The position numbers were made by a program, and so were the translations under genes. Positions 44,307 to 53,484 of a DNA stretch of 64,000 bases are shown here, piece after piece. Source of the DNA: Flavobacteriaceae bacterium (GTDB lineage Bacteria; Bacteroidota; Bacteroidia; Flavobacteriales; Flavobacteriaceae). Under the pieces are notes generated by a model. It saw only the letters and a program-made list of their open reading frames with translations, had not been told where the DNA came from and did no database searches. The stretch is from positions 1,024,321-1,088,320 of the forward strand of contig CP031964.1 of assembly GCA_003443635.1 (NCBI GenBank), given 5' to 3'. Positions within the stretch are counted from its first letter, which is position 1. The number at the start of each line of letters is the position of its first letter.

Positions 44307-44329
44307 ATTACTAATGACTTGATGCTTTT

Positions 44330-44704
44330 TTAATTTAAAAGATCTTTGTACTTATCTTTATAATTATAAATCATAGCTAAATTTAAAATTAATAGCCCTA
44401 AAGCTGGTCCAATATTAGCAGTATCTAAAGTTGCATGAAACAATACTGCATTTATAGATACACTCATTAATATAAGTGTCATTAAAGCAGCATATTTATT
44501 TAATAATAATGCCAACCCTGCTGCAATCTCTACAACAGCAACTAAAGTTAATGTTTTTGAAATTGTTAAAGCTCCAAAATAACTTCCAGCATCTTCGGAT
44601 AAACCTTCAAATGGTGGTAAGAAGTTGAAAAATTTATTAGCACCAAATACTAAAACAAAAAGCCCAAGAATAATTCTTAAAGCCATGAAAATCTTTGAAT
44701 TCAT
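44330..44704 (-). CDS. DoxX family membrane protein
   Basis: Small inner-membrane protein of 124 residues with four hydrophobic segments (for example IILGLFVLVFGANKFF, ALTLVVEIAAGLALLL-like stretches and GPALGLLILNLAMIY). The family is linked to redox and quinone metabolism in some bacteria, but the role here is unknown. It converges on the DUF4136 gene and has a long upstream region. Confidence 0.8.
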   Translation of the reverse strand: MNSKIFMALRIILGLFVLVFGANKFFNFLPPFEGLSEDAGSYFGALTISKTLTLVAVVEIAAGLALLLNKYAALMTLILMSVSINAVLFHATLDTANIGPALGLLILNLAMIYNYKDKYKDLLN

Positions 44705-45401
44705 AATAAATATATTTATTAGTTAGATTTTAAAGATAAACAATAAAAATAAATACTCTTTTCTTCTCTAAAACATTTAATTAATCGAAAAATATAAATC
44801 GTTTAGCAAAATCATTTGGAAAGTTAGGAGTAAAATGTGAAAAATTGTTGAGTCTGAATACCAAAATGAAAATTGAGAGTGAAATCCTCAAAAAAGAATG
44901 AATATTTTTTAACTAGTTATAAATTAAATAAATAACTGTATTTGTGATTTCATGTTGCTGCCAAAATATTAAACGCTTATTATTATTATTATTATTATGT
45001 GTTTATGTTTTCCGTCTACCATAATCTAACAACCATTCATCATAATTATATTTTTAATCATATTTTCTGTAGTACTTTTAGATTATAAATCAAAAAACAA
45101 CAGCATGATATATATTATAAAAAATCTTATAGGGTTGATAATTTGTATTTTAAGTTAAGAGTTATGAAAAAATACTACCGACAGTTGCAAGTATATTAAT
45201 CGAATTTAATTTTTATTTATTATTTAAAAGAGAATTTTTATTTGTGATTCTGTATTGCTGAAATTTACCTTTATAAATTGTAAAGAGAAATACTGTAATA
45301 TTTAAAATCAAAATACTTAACCGTTAAGTCAATTTATATGAATTAACTAGGTTTATAAAAAAAAATACTTCGAATTAAACAACTAAAACAGATATTAAAA
45401 A
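44705..45401. other. Long AT-rich intergenic region upstream of the DoxX-like gene
   Basis: About 700 bases without a plausible gene. It holds a short (TTA)n tract at 44977-44998. A 20-base motif occurs twice exactly 300 bases apart (44941-44960 and 45241-45260, 16 of 20 identical: TTTGTGATT....TTGCTG). A 15-base palindrome at 45315-45329 is listed separately. The length suggests a regulatory region or remains of decayed DNA. Confidence 0.6.
45315..45329 (+). promoter_or_regulatory. Palindrome with a LytTR-type motif
   Basis: ACTTAAC C GTTAAGT is a perfect odd palindrome 72 bases before the ATG at 45402. Bases 45320-45328 (ACCGTTAAG) fit the general LytTR half-site pattern [TA][AC][CA]GTTN[AG][TG]. 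A LytTR response regulator is encoded two genes downstream. Confidence 0.4.
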
Positions 45402-47378
45402 ATGAAAAAACTAAATCTTTTATTATTTACTATTTTGATTAGTTTGTGTGTTAATGCACAAACTGTTACAGAGATTTCTAGAAGTTGGACTTCCTTTGTT
45501 CAATCTATAGATATTCAATCAGATACATTGAGAAAATTTAAAGTCATTGCATCTGTAAAGGTTGAAACGAGTGACGATAAGGCTAGAGCAGGAGTTTGGG
45601 CAAGAGTAGATAATAAACCAAATCAAGGTAGAGGTTTTTTTGATAATATGGGGAATAGACCTATAAGGACTAATAAATGGCAATCATATACAATTGAAGG
45701 AATTATAGATTCTAAATCAGAAAAAATTAATTTTGGAGGGATTCTCTATAATAATGGCAAATTCTTCTTTGATAAATTTGAAATTTATATTGAGAATGAC
45801 AATGGGGAATATGAATTCGTAAATATAGATAATTCTAGTTTTGAAGATGTAGTAGTTGATAATACTATTCCTAAATGGGATGAAGGAGTTACTAAGGAGA
45901 GAATTGTTAAAGTAAAAGAGTTTAGTTTTATATCAAATAAGGATAGTGTTGATGGCAGTTATTCATTATTAATAGAAGGTAATGGTATTAAACCTACAAG
46001 TCAAGAAATAGGTGATGTTAGAGAAATATTCCCTTATTTAGGAATTATAATATCTTTATTGTTTATTTTAATATTTATAATTTCATCTATCACTAATATA
46101 TTATCAACGGCAGACGCTACATGGTCTAAATTTAGACGTATTGGATTTAGGTTTTCATTCATTTATTTTTCATTTATTATCCTTTTTCAAAACAATGGAG
46201 CCTATCCATTTTTTGGGTTTATAATTCAAAAACCATCAGAATGGCTACAAAAATTTGGAATTTGGTTTGGAGACCATATTTTAAAAATACCATATATTAT
46301 TAGTACTGGTCCTAATGGTAGTGGAGATACAACATATGATTATATAGTAGTATCGATAGGGTTTTTAGTAGCCGTTTTAGGTGCTATAATTTGGTCTGTT
46401 TTAGATAGGAAGCGAACACATTATACTAAAATGTATTATTGGTTAACTACAGGCATACGTTATTATGTAGGACTAATGTTAATTAGTTATGGAATGGTAA
46501 AAGTTATTCAACTGCAGTTCCCTTCACCAACATTTTATAGGTTGTTAGAACCTTATGGAGAATCTTCTCCTATGGGATTAGCTTGGACATTTTTAGGATT
46601 TTCAGAAGGCTATAATATGTTTATGGGTATTGCTGAGGTTTTAGCAGGATTGTTGTTATTTAGAAGAACTATGACTTTTGGAGCTGTGATCACTTTAATG
46701 ACGACTATGAATGTTATGGCGGTAAATTACTTTTTTGATGTGCCTGTTAAAATATTATCTACACATCTAGTAATTATGACATTATTTTTATTGTCTAGAG
46801 ATATTAAAAAAGTAATGCTGTTTCTAGTAACAGATAAGCCTGTTGAAAAGCTTACTCTCATAAAACGCCCTCAACTAAAAAAAGGAGTGAATATTGGATT
46901 GAATGTATTTAAAGGAGCAATATTAATCTATGCTTTAGGGTTTGGCTTTTTCGAGCAATTAGGAAATAAAAAAATTTATGGAACAGATGCCCCTAAACCA
47001 GAGTTGTATGGCGTATATGAAGTAACAAATTATGTTATTAATGGCGATACGATAGTAGATTATAAAGATAATCGACTATGGAAAAATATTGTATTTGAAA
47101 GAGTAGGTTCTGTGCAAATAAATAAAATGAATAAGCAAAGAAGTTTTTACAGAACCGAAATGGATTCTACGACTCAAAAAGTCAAATTTTTTGCATCTCG
47201 TAGAAATCCTGAAGATTATTTTGATTTTAATTATACAAAAACAGAGAATACTTTAAACTTTAATTATATCTATAAAAACGATACAATTTCTGGGCAAACC
47301 AAACGATTAGATAAAGATGACTTTTTATTAACTAACAGAGGGTTTAATTGGATAAGTGAAAGACCATTTAATCGTTAA
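45402..47378 (+). CDS. Large DoxX-like membrane protein with extracytoplasmic N-terminal domain
   Basis: A signal peptide (LLLFTILISLCVNAQ) is followed by an extracytoplasmic beta-rich domain of about 180 residues (ARVDNKPNQGRGFFDNMG). A membrane region with about eight TM segments spans residues 205-520. The TM part has DoxX-like stretches such as VGLMLISYGMVKVIQLQF and GIAEVLAGLLLFRR. The C-terminal 130 residues (ELYGVYEVTNYVINGD) look like a soluble lipocalin-like tail. At 658 residues it is far longer than DoxX. It is followed by a LytS/LytTR pair and then by a decayed second copy of itself. Function unknown. Confidence 0.75.
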   Translation: MKKLNLLLFTILISLCVNAQTVTEISRSWTSFVQSIDIQSDTLRKFKVIASVKVETSDDKARAGVWARVDNKPNQGRGFFDNMGNRPIRTNKWQSYTIEGIIDSKSEKINFGGILYNNGKFFFDKFEIYIENDNGEYEFVNIDNSSFEDVVVDNTIPKWDEGVTKERIVKVKEFSFISNKDSVDGSYSLLIEGNGIKPTSQEIGDVREIFPYLGIIISLLFILIFIISSITNILSTADATWSKFRRIGFRFSFIYFSFIILFQNNGAYPFFGFIIQKPSEWLQKFGIWFGDHILKIPYIISTGPNGSGDTTYDYIVVSIGFLVAVLGAIIWSVLDRKRTHYTKMYYWLTTGIRYYVGLMLISYGMVKVIQLQFPSPTFYRLLEPYGESSPMGLAWTFLGFSEGYNMFMGIAEVLAGLLLFRRTMTFGAVITLMTTMNVMAVNYFFDVPVKILSTHLVIMTLFLLSRDIKKVMLFLVTDKPVEKLTLIKRPQLKKGVNIGLNVFKGAILIYALGFGFFEQLGNKKIYGTDAPKPELYGVYEVTNYVINGDTIVDYKDNRLWKNIVFERVGSVQINKMNKQRSFYRTEMDSTTQKVKFFASRRNPEDYFDFNYTKTENTLNFNYIYKNDTISGQTKRLDKDDFLLTNRGFNWISERPFNR

Positions 47379-47417
47379 AACTAAAAAAAAATATTTGTTC
47401 AAAATTATGATAATTAA

Positions 47418-48482
47418 ATGAAGCTGTCTTTTAATAAATACTACATCATATTTGGACTTATAAGCTGGATATTGTTATTTGCCTTAACATTAGGTGGGCC
47501 AAAAATATATTTTAGAACGACCCCACTGGAGTTGAATCAAGAAATTTATTTTTGGGTAGAAAGTATTCTATGCGGCATCATAGCTTTTGTATGTAGCTAT
47601 TCAGTGTCCTTATATATAGATTATAAAATTAATTTAAAAGTATCGGTAAAACCTTATATATGGAAAATTTTAATAGCGTTTGTGTTTTGTCAAGTTATTT
47701 ATTCATTAGTAATTTGGCCAATTTTAGACCTTGCTGCATTAACAATAAGAGGTAATAATACTACTGTTTCATTTTCGGGAAAAATATACAATGTGTTTTA
47801 TTTTACAACTTTATTTTTTATTTGGTTGTTTGTTTTTTTAACGATTAAAATTTATTATCAATTAAAAACAGTTCAATTAAGACAATTACAATTAGAAACA
47901 AATTTAAAAGAATTGCAACTTAACACATTAAAAGGGCAGTTAAATCCTCACTTTATGTTTAATAGCTTAAATAATATTCGTGGTTTAATGTTAGAAGATA
48001 TTACTAAATCTCGAGATATGCTTACTCGCTTATCTGAAACCTTGCGATATTCCCTTACTAAAAATGATGTAGACTCTATAGCATTTGAAGATGAATTAGA
48101 AATGGTTGAGAATTATGTTGAGATTTCTAAAATACAACTGGAAGATCGCTTACGATTTAAAACACATATTGATGAAAATTCTTTGAATAAGCAAATACCT
48201 CCAATGATTGTACAGATGTTAGTTGAGAATGCTATTAAGCATGGTATAGCGACTCTTAAAGAAGGAGGGGAGGTTATTTTAACAGCATATATCGAAAATG
48301 AAAAGCTATTAATAAGCGTTACCAATTCGGGGAAGTTAAAACAAGCTAAAGATACTACACAATTAGGAGTAGAAAATATTAAACAACGATTAGAGTTGTT
48401 ATATGGAGAAAATGCTACCTTTAATTTGTTTGAAAATAATAATCAAGTAGTAGCATCTATTAAAATACCATTAAGCTCATGA
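47418..48482 (+). CDS. LytS-type sensor histidine kinase
   Basis: Sensor kinase of 354 residues. Four TM segments occupy residues about 8-148. They are followed by the His_kinase (LytS-type) domain with the phospho-accepting H178 in QLNPHFMFNSLNNIRGL, and an HATPase with PPMIVQMLVENAIKHGI and QLGVENIKQRLELLYG. There is no separate input domain, so the membrane part is the likely sensor. Its stop overlaps the response regulator start by four bases (ATGA), which indicates coupled translation. Confidence 0.92.
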   Translation: MKLSFNKYYIIFGLISWILLFALTLGGPKIYFRTTPLELNQEIYFWVESILCGIIAFVCSYSVSLYIDYKINLKVSVKPYIWKILIAFVFCQVIYSLVIWPILDLAALTIRGNNTTVSFSGKIYNVFYFTTLFFIWLFVFLTIKIYYQLKTVQLRQLQLETNLKELQLNTLKGQLNPHFMFNSLNNIRGLMLEDITKSRDMLTRLSETLRYSLTKNDVDSIAFEDELEMVENYVEISKIQLEDRLRFKTHIDENSLNKQIPPMIVQMLVENAIKHGIATLKEGGEVILTAYIENEKLLISVTNSGKLKQAKDTTQLGVENIKQRLELLYGENATFNLFENNNQVVASIKIPLSS

Positions 48483-49204
48483 CATTGAATGCAGTTATCG
48501 TAGAAGATTCTCGTTTAGCTCGTAATGAGTTGAAAGAATTAATAAAGAAATATAAAGAAATTTCTCTTTTAGGCGAAGCTGAAAATGTAGATAAAGGTTT
48601 TGAACTTATCAAAAAAATGAAGCCAGATTTACTTTTTTTAGATATTAATATGCCTGAAAAAGATGGTTTTGAATTACTAGAAATGTTAGATGAAGTGCCT
48701 ACAGTAATTTTTACTACTGCTTTTGATGAATATGCTATAAAATCTTTTGAATACAATGCGTTTGATTATCTGCTAAAACCAATAAGTGAAAAACGATTTT
48801 CTGACTCTATGACTAAAATTTTAGAACGTTTTTCAGTTGAACCTAATAAAACTGTTAAGGAAAACACTATAAGTCTGGATAAACAAATTTTTATAAAAGA
48901 AGGAGAAAAATGCTGGTTGGTTAAAATTAAAGATATTTCACATTTCGAAATTGTTGGCAATTACACACGCGTTTTTTTTGAAGGTCATAAACCTCTTATT
49001 TATAAATCATTAGCGCAAATAGAAGATAAATTGCCAAATGATATATTTTTTAGAGCGAACAGACAACAGGTTATCAATATTAACCATGTGAATAAAGTGT
49101 TGTCATGGTTTAATGGAAAGCTTAAGGTAGAGATGAATACTGGAGAAGAAATTGAAATTTCTAGAAGACAATCTTATTTATTTAAAGAACAATTAAGTTT
49201 TTAA
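48479..49204 (+). CDS. LytTR-family response regulator
   Basis: Partner of the upstream kinase, 241 residues. The receiver domain has VIVEDS and the phosphorylated D55 in LLFLDINMPEKDGFELL, with TTAFDEYA and LLKPIS. The C-terminal LytTR domain has HFEIVGNYTRVFF and FFRANRQQVINI. It overlaps the kinase gene by four bases. Likely targets include the DoxX-like gene upstream, where a LytTR-type half-site is present. Confidence 0.93.
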   Translation: MTLNAVIVEDSRLARNELKELIKKYKEISLLGEAENVDKGFELIKKMKPDLLFLDINMPEKDGFELLEMLDEVPTVIFTTAFDEYAIKSFEYNAFDYLLKPISEKRFSDSMTKILERFSVEPNKTVKENTISLDKQIFIKEGEKCWLVKIKDISHFEIVGNYTRVFFEGHKPLIYKSLAQIEDKLPNDIFFRANRQQVININHVNKVLSWFNGKLKVEMNTGEEIEISRRQSYLFKEQLSF

Positions 49205-49225
49205 ATCAGTTTATTAGAATCGTAT

Positions 49226-49663
49226 GTATTTATTTCATTAATCATTGTTTTTCAAAATAATGAAGTTTATCCGTTTTTTAGAGTATAAGTACAAAAACCA
49301 AGAGAATTACTTCAGAAATTTGCACCTTGGTTTGAAAAAAACATTTTAAATATATCTTGCGAAATTGCTACAGAACCTAATGGCAGTGAGGTATGCTTAT
49401 GACTATTTAGTAATATTGATGGCTTTTATGGTAGAAGTATTAGGAGCTTTAATTTGGCCTATCCTATTTATAGAAAAAGAACGCATTATACAAAAATATA
49501 TCATTGACTTACTATAGGAATATATTATTATGTAAGTTTAAGGCTAACTAGTTACGGTATGGTTAAAGTGATTCAATATATCTGGTAGGATTAGGTAAAA
49601 AAGGATTTTTTGCTAACAAATCGGTGCTTTTATTGGATAAGTGAACGCCCATATAATCGTTAA
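49226..49663 (+). pseudogene. Decayed, internally deleted copy of the large DoxX-like gene
   Basis: Pieces in changing frames match the protein encoded at 45402-47378. VFISLIIVFQNNEVYPFF and QKPRELLQKFAPWFEKNIL correspond to parent residues around 250-300. DYLVILMAFMVEVLGALIW and RKRTHYTKIYH follow. After SYGMVKVIQ (parent about 365) the sequence jumps to FLLTNRCFYWISERPYNR (parent about 640-658) and ends with TAA. There are at least two frameshifts and three in-frame stops, one of them a TGG to TGA change, and roughly 270 parent codons are missing. The 5' third is also absent. It begins 22 bases after the response regulator stop. Confidence 0.85.
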
Positions 49664-49770
49664 ATAATATAACTTAAAAGCACTAAACAATTTGTAAATT
49701 CGTTTTATTGAATAAAGTTAATCTTATTATAAAATAAATAAAAAACGATATCGAGAAAATATTTTGGCTT

Positions 49771-49778
49771 TATTTTTG
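49771..49778 (+). promoter_or_regulatory. Candidate -7 promoter box for the TPR protein gene
   Basis: TATTTTTG matches TAnnTTTG, 16 bases before the ATG at 49795. Confidence 0.45.
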
Positions 49779-49794
49779 GAACTCTAAAATTGAT

Positions 49795-50754
49795 ATGAAA
49801 AAGATACTACTTTTACTTCTTGTACTACCTGTTTTTAGTTTTGGTCAGTCAACATTATCTAATGTTGAAAAACTATTAGAACAAAAAGAATATGAAAAAG
49901 CCGAACATATAATGATAGATTATGTAAAAAATAATCCAAACGATATTAGAGGTATTGAATTGTTAGGCGATACATATGGTTATCAAAAAAAATGGAAAGC
50001 TTCTAGTACATATTTTAAAATGTTGATTGATAGAGATAATTCTAAGGCTAATTATCATTTTAAATATGGTGGCGCTTTAGGGATGCATGCTAGAGAAATT
50101 AGTAAATTTTCTGCTTTAGGTATTATTGGTGATGTAAAAGAAGCATTTTTAAAAGCTGCAGAGTTAGACCCTAAGCATATAGAAACTCGTTGGGCTTTAG
50201 TAGAATTGTATATGCAATTGCCAGGTATTATAGGAGGAAGCAAAAATAAAGCTCTTAAATATGCTAATCAAATAGAGAAACTGTCGAAAGTAGATGGATA
50301 TTTAGCTAAAGGTTATATTTATGAAAATGATGATGAACCAAAATTAGCAGAAGAGCATTATAAGATGGCGATACGAATAGGAGGCTCTATTACCTGTTTT
50401 AATAAACTAACAGAGCTTTACGAAAAAACGAACGAACCTAATAAGGCTATTGCTAATATAGAAGAAGCTCAAAAACAAGAGAAGCTTAAGGCATACCGTA
50501 ATACGCTACACTATCAAATAGGTAAAGTCGCAGCTCGATATAACCTTCAGCTTGACAAAGGTGAGACTTGTTTAAAAACATATATTGAAAATTATAGTGC
50601 TAAAGATGCTGCACCTATTGAGTGGGCATACTTACGATTAGCTCAAATATATAAGCTAAAAAAAAATAAACAAGAAGCCTTAAATTGGGCAGATAAAGCA
50701 ATTTCCATTCGATCAGATTTTCAAGAAGCTAAAGAGTTTAAAGAAAGTATATAA
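49795..50754 (+). CDS. Exported tetratricopeptide-repeat protein
   Basis: A signal peptide (ILLLLLVLPVFSFGQ) is followed by about 300 residues of helical TPR repeats. Examples are LLEQKEYEKAEHIMIDYV, LLGDTYGYQKKWKASSTYF, AAELDPKHIETRWALVELY and AYLRLAQIYKLKKNKQEAL. Such proteins scaffold protein-protein contacts in the periplasm. No enzymatic domain is seen, and the partner is unknown. It is a single-gene unit between the pseudogene and mpl. Confidence 0.82.
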   Translation: MKKILLLLLVLPVFSFGQSTLSNVEKLLEQKEYEKAEHIMIDYVKNNPNDIRGIELLGDTYGYQKKWKASSTYFKMLIDRDNSKANYHFKYGGALGMHAREISKFSALGIIGDVKEAFLKAAELDPKHIETRWALVELYMQLPGIIGGSKNKALKYANQIEKLSKVDGYLAKGYIYENDDEPKLAEEHYKMAIRIGGSITCFNKLTELYEKTNEPNKAIANIEEAQKQEKLKAYRNTLHYQIGKVAARYNLQLDKGETCLKTYIENYSAKDAAPIEWAYLRLAQIYKLKKNKQEALNWADKAISIRSDFQEAKEFKESI

Positions 50755-50889
50755 GTTTTATGTACAACTCTTTGGTATAATTTATATAATAATTTTTTAT
50801 TATAAATACGTCGTAACTATAGTTAAGTTATGTGATAATTATATGGAGTTAAAATTAGAATACATATTTTATAACTTCTCTTGTCAATT

Positions 50890-50922
50890 AATTTGGAATT
50901 TGATATTTGGAATTTGATATTT
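50890..50922 (+). repeat. Short tandem repeat upstream of mpl
   Basis: A 14-base unit ATTTGGAATTTGAT occurs twice in a row, followed by a partial third copy, ending just before the mpl ATG at 50929. The repeats lie in the leader and not in the coding sequence. Confidence 0.6.
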
Positions 50923-50928
50923 GTTTTT

Positions 50929-52284
50929 ATGAATGTACATTTTATAGCTATAGGTGGAGCAGCAATGCATAATTTAGCATTAGCACTATATCAAAAAGGA
51001 TATCAAATTACGGGTAGTGACGATACTATTTTTGAACCTTCAAAATCACGATTAGAAACCAAAGGACTATTGCCAGAAAACTTTGGATGGTTTCCAGAAA
51101 AAATAACAGATGATTTAGACGCTGTAGTTATAGGAATGCATGCTAAAGCAGATAATCCAGAATTGTTAAGAGCGCAAGAATTAAACTTAAAGATATATTC
51201 ATATCCAGAGTTTTTATATGAGCAATCTAAATATAAAACTAGAGTTGTTATTGGTGGAAGTCATGGTAAGACTACTATAACTTCTATGATATTGCACGTA
51301 ATGCATTATCATAATCGTGATGTTGATTATATGGTAGGCGCGCAGTTAGAAGGTTTTGATGTAATGGTAAAACTTACTAAAGAGAATGACTTTATAGTTT
51401 TAGAAGGAGATGAGTATTTAAGTTCGCCAATAGATAGGCGTCCAAAATTTCATTTATACAAACCTAATATTGCATTATTAAGTGGTATCGCTTGGGATCA
51501 TATTAATGTATTTCCAACTTATGATAATTATTTAGAACAATTTAAAATCTTTGTTAATTCAATTATTAATGGCGGCAGTATTTCTTATAATGAAGAAGAT
51601 ATAAGTGTGAAAGAAATTGTTGAACAATCAGAAAATTCTATTCGTAAGTTTCCCTATCAAACACCTGATTATACTATAGAAAATGGAGAAACTTTATTAG
51701 AAACTCCAGAAGGGTCGATGCCAATAGAAATATTTGGAGCACATAATCTCAATAATTTATCAGGTGCTAAGTGGATTTGTCAACATATGGGAGTAGATGA
51801 AGATGACTTTTACGAAGCGATAGCCACGTTTAAGGGGGCTAGTAAACGCTTAGAAAAAATAGCAGAAAGTAAAACAAGTGTTGCATATAAAGATTTTGCA
51901 CATTCACCAAGTAAAGTAGAAGCCACTACAAAAGCTGTAAAAGCGCAGTACAGAAATAAAACTTTAATTGCCTGTTTGGAGTTGCATACTTATAGTAGTC
52001 TTAACGCTGAGTTTTTAAAGGAATATAAAGGTGCATTAGATGCAGCAGATGAGGCAGTAGTATTTTACTCGCCACATGCAGTTGAAATTAAAAAATTAAA
52101 TGTGGTAACTCATGAGCAAATTGCTAACGCTTTTGAACGTGATGATTTAATTATTTATACTAATCCAAGCGATTTTAAAAACTATTTATTCTCTCAAAAT
52201 TTTGATAATAAAACCTTATTGCTAATGAGTTCTGGTAATTATGGTGGCTTGGATTTTGATGAAGTGAAACAATTGATTAAATAA
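50929..52284 (+). CDS. mpl: UDP-N-acetylmuramate:L-alanyl-gamma-D-glutamyl-meso-diaminopimelate ligase
   Basis: Mur-ligase family enzyme that recycles the murein tripeptide by joining it to UDP-MurNAc. The N-terminus is HFIAIGGAAMHNLALAL, the ATP-binding loop is VIGGSHGKTTITSMIL, and EGDEYLSSPIDRRPKF and FAHSPSKVEAT are typical of Mpl rather than MurC. I start at ATG 50929 (451 residues). An in-frame TTG at 50881 would add 16 residues read from the tandem repeat leader. It converges with the amidase gene, which also acts on murein. Confidence 0.92.
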   Translation: MNVHFIAIGGAAMHNLALALYQKGYQITGSDDTIFEPSKSRLETKGLLPENFGWFPEKITDDLDAVVIGMHAKADNPELLRAQELNLKIYSYPEFLYEQSKYKTRVVIGGSHGKTTITSMILHVMHYHNRDVDYMVGAQLEGFDVMVKLTKENDFIVLEGDEYLSSPIDRRPKFHLYKPNIALLSGIAWDHINVFPTYDNYLEQFKIFVNSIINGGSISYNEEDISVKEIVEQSENSIRKFPYQTPDYTIENGETLLETPEGSMPIEIFGAHNLNNLSGAKWICQHMGVDEDDFYEAIATFKGASKRLEKIAESKTSVAYKDFAHSPSKVEATTKAVKAQYRNKTLIACLELHTYSSLNAEFLKEYKGALDAADEAVVFYSPHAVEIKKLNVVTHEQIANAFERDDLIIYTNPSDFKNYLFSQNFDNKTLLLMSSGNYGGLDFDEVKQLIK

Positions 52285-52293
52285 TTTCAATTT

Positions 52294-53319
52294 CTACCTC
52301 CCTTCAAAATCACTCAAAAGTCCATTGTGAATCCAATTTGCCAAAGCTTCTCTGTTTTGATAATTTAGAATGCGTTTTTGATCTTTTTTGTTTTTAATAT
52401 TCCCCAATTCAATGTAAACCATAGCAGGTAAAGTGTTTTTAATTAGATATAAACCACTTCTTGAACTTACTGATCCTGAATATATGCGATTAGGTTGATG
52501 CTTAGCATATTTTTGTTTAAACGAATTATGGATATTATCAGCCAAACGTTTCCCATTTTTACTATTAATATGATGATAGAAAAAAACATCTATATTTTTT
52601 CCTTTACTTCGACTATCCACATGGGTTACAATAAGCCTTTGGTATGCTCCTCTATGCTTTACATATAAATTGTTTACTGCCTGTGTACGTTGCCTTAATC
52701 GTAATCTTTGATTTCTGGGTATTTTATTATTAGGATAACTAACTTCATCATAATCAACTTCTAAAATACGTTTATCTCTAATCCCATCATTAAGATCTTT
52801 TATAATAATATATACTTTAGCACCATTTGAAAGTAATTTTCTTGCCAAGCGTAAAGTTACATCGTAAGCATATTCATCTTCAGAAATAAGTTTGCCATTA
52901 TAAGTTTCTATAGCACCTGGGTCTGGACCTCCATGTCCAGAAATTAAATAATAAATAGCACCTTCGAGTTTTTTGTCTTCAACTATAATGTCACTATAAT
53001 GATTTCCAAAAAGAGTGTTCTTAATTTTTAATTTAGGTGAGGTATTCTCAATCTTTGGAGTAATGCTATCTATTACAGTAGTATCTTTTTCTGTTATTGG
53101 AAGAATATAGGTTTGACCTATAAATAAACCATTATTAGGCCGTAAGTTTTTTTGATTTAAAGCAATAAACTCTTTAATGTACTTTATATTGATATTATTT
53201 TTTTTGAATAAAGAATAAATCCCGTCACCACGTTTAGCAACAACAGTTTTTTGAGGAGTTTGTCCAACAACTAAAAAGAAGCTGAGAAATGAAAGAAATA
53301 TGAGAAAATATTTAAACAT
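52294..53319 (-). CDS. N-acetylmuramoyl-L-alanine amidase with LysM-like N-terminal part
   Basis: A signal peptide (FLSFLSFFLVVGQ) is followed by a LysM-like stretch (KRGDGIYSLFKKNNINIKY...GQTYILPI, residues about 27-76) and an Amidase_3 domain. The domain's zinc-binding His is in LISGHGGPDPGA, a metal-binding Glu in ISEDEYAYDVTLRLA, and another His in IVTHVDSRSKG. Near the C-terminus VYIELGNIKNKKDQ carries the catalytic glutamate region. It cleaves the stem peptide from murein in the periplasm. The 3' end lies 9 bases from that of mpl. Confidence 0.85.
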   Translation of the reverse strand: MFKYFLIFLSFLSFFLVVGQTPQKTVVAKRGDGIYSLFKKNNINIKYIKEFIALNQKNLRPNNGLFIGQTYILPITEKDTTVIDSITPKIENTSPKLKIKNTLFGNHYSDIIVEDKKLEGAIYYLISGHGGPDPGAIETYNGKLISEDEYAYDVTLRLARKLLSNGAKVYIIIKDLNDGIRDKRILEVDYDEVSYPNNKIPRNQRLRLRQRTQAVNNLYVKHRGAYQRLIVTHVDSRSKGKNIDVFFYHHINSKNGKRLADNIHNSFKQKYAKHQPNRIYSGSVSSRSGLYLIKNTLPAMVYIELGNIKNKKDQKRILNYQNREALANWIHNGLLSDFEGR

Positions 53320-53327
53320 ACTAATTT

Positions 53328-53335
53328 CAAAGCTA
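53328..53335 (-). promoter_or_regulatory. Candidate -7 promoter box for the amidase gene
   Basis: Minus-strand TAGCTTTG matches TAnnTTTG, 8 bases before the ATG at 53319, implying a very short leader. Confidence 0.35.
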
Positions 53336-53484
53336 GTAAAAATAGATGAGATAAATAAATGAAAACCTTGTAGTTAAGGTGCTATTATTTAAAAATTAAC
53401 AGAAGTGTAGTTGTATGAGTTGCAATAAAGAAGAGTTATATTAAATAAAGATCTTTTGGTGTGCTAAATAGGTTGCTATATCTT

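Noticed and set aside
44977-44998. (TTA)n run as a phase-variable tract
   Set aside because: It is short, lies far from any start codon in non-coding DNA and has no obvious link to a promoter.
50881-50928. Longer N-terminus for Mpl from TTG 50881
   Set aside because: The extra residues are translated tandem repeat. The family begins at the MNVHFIAIGG residues.
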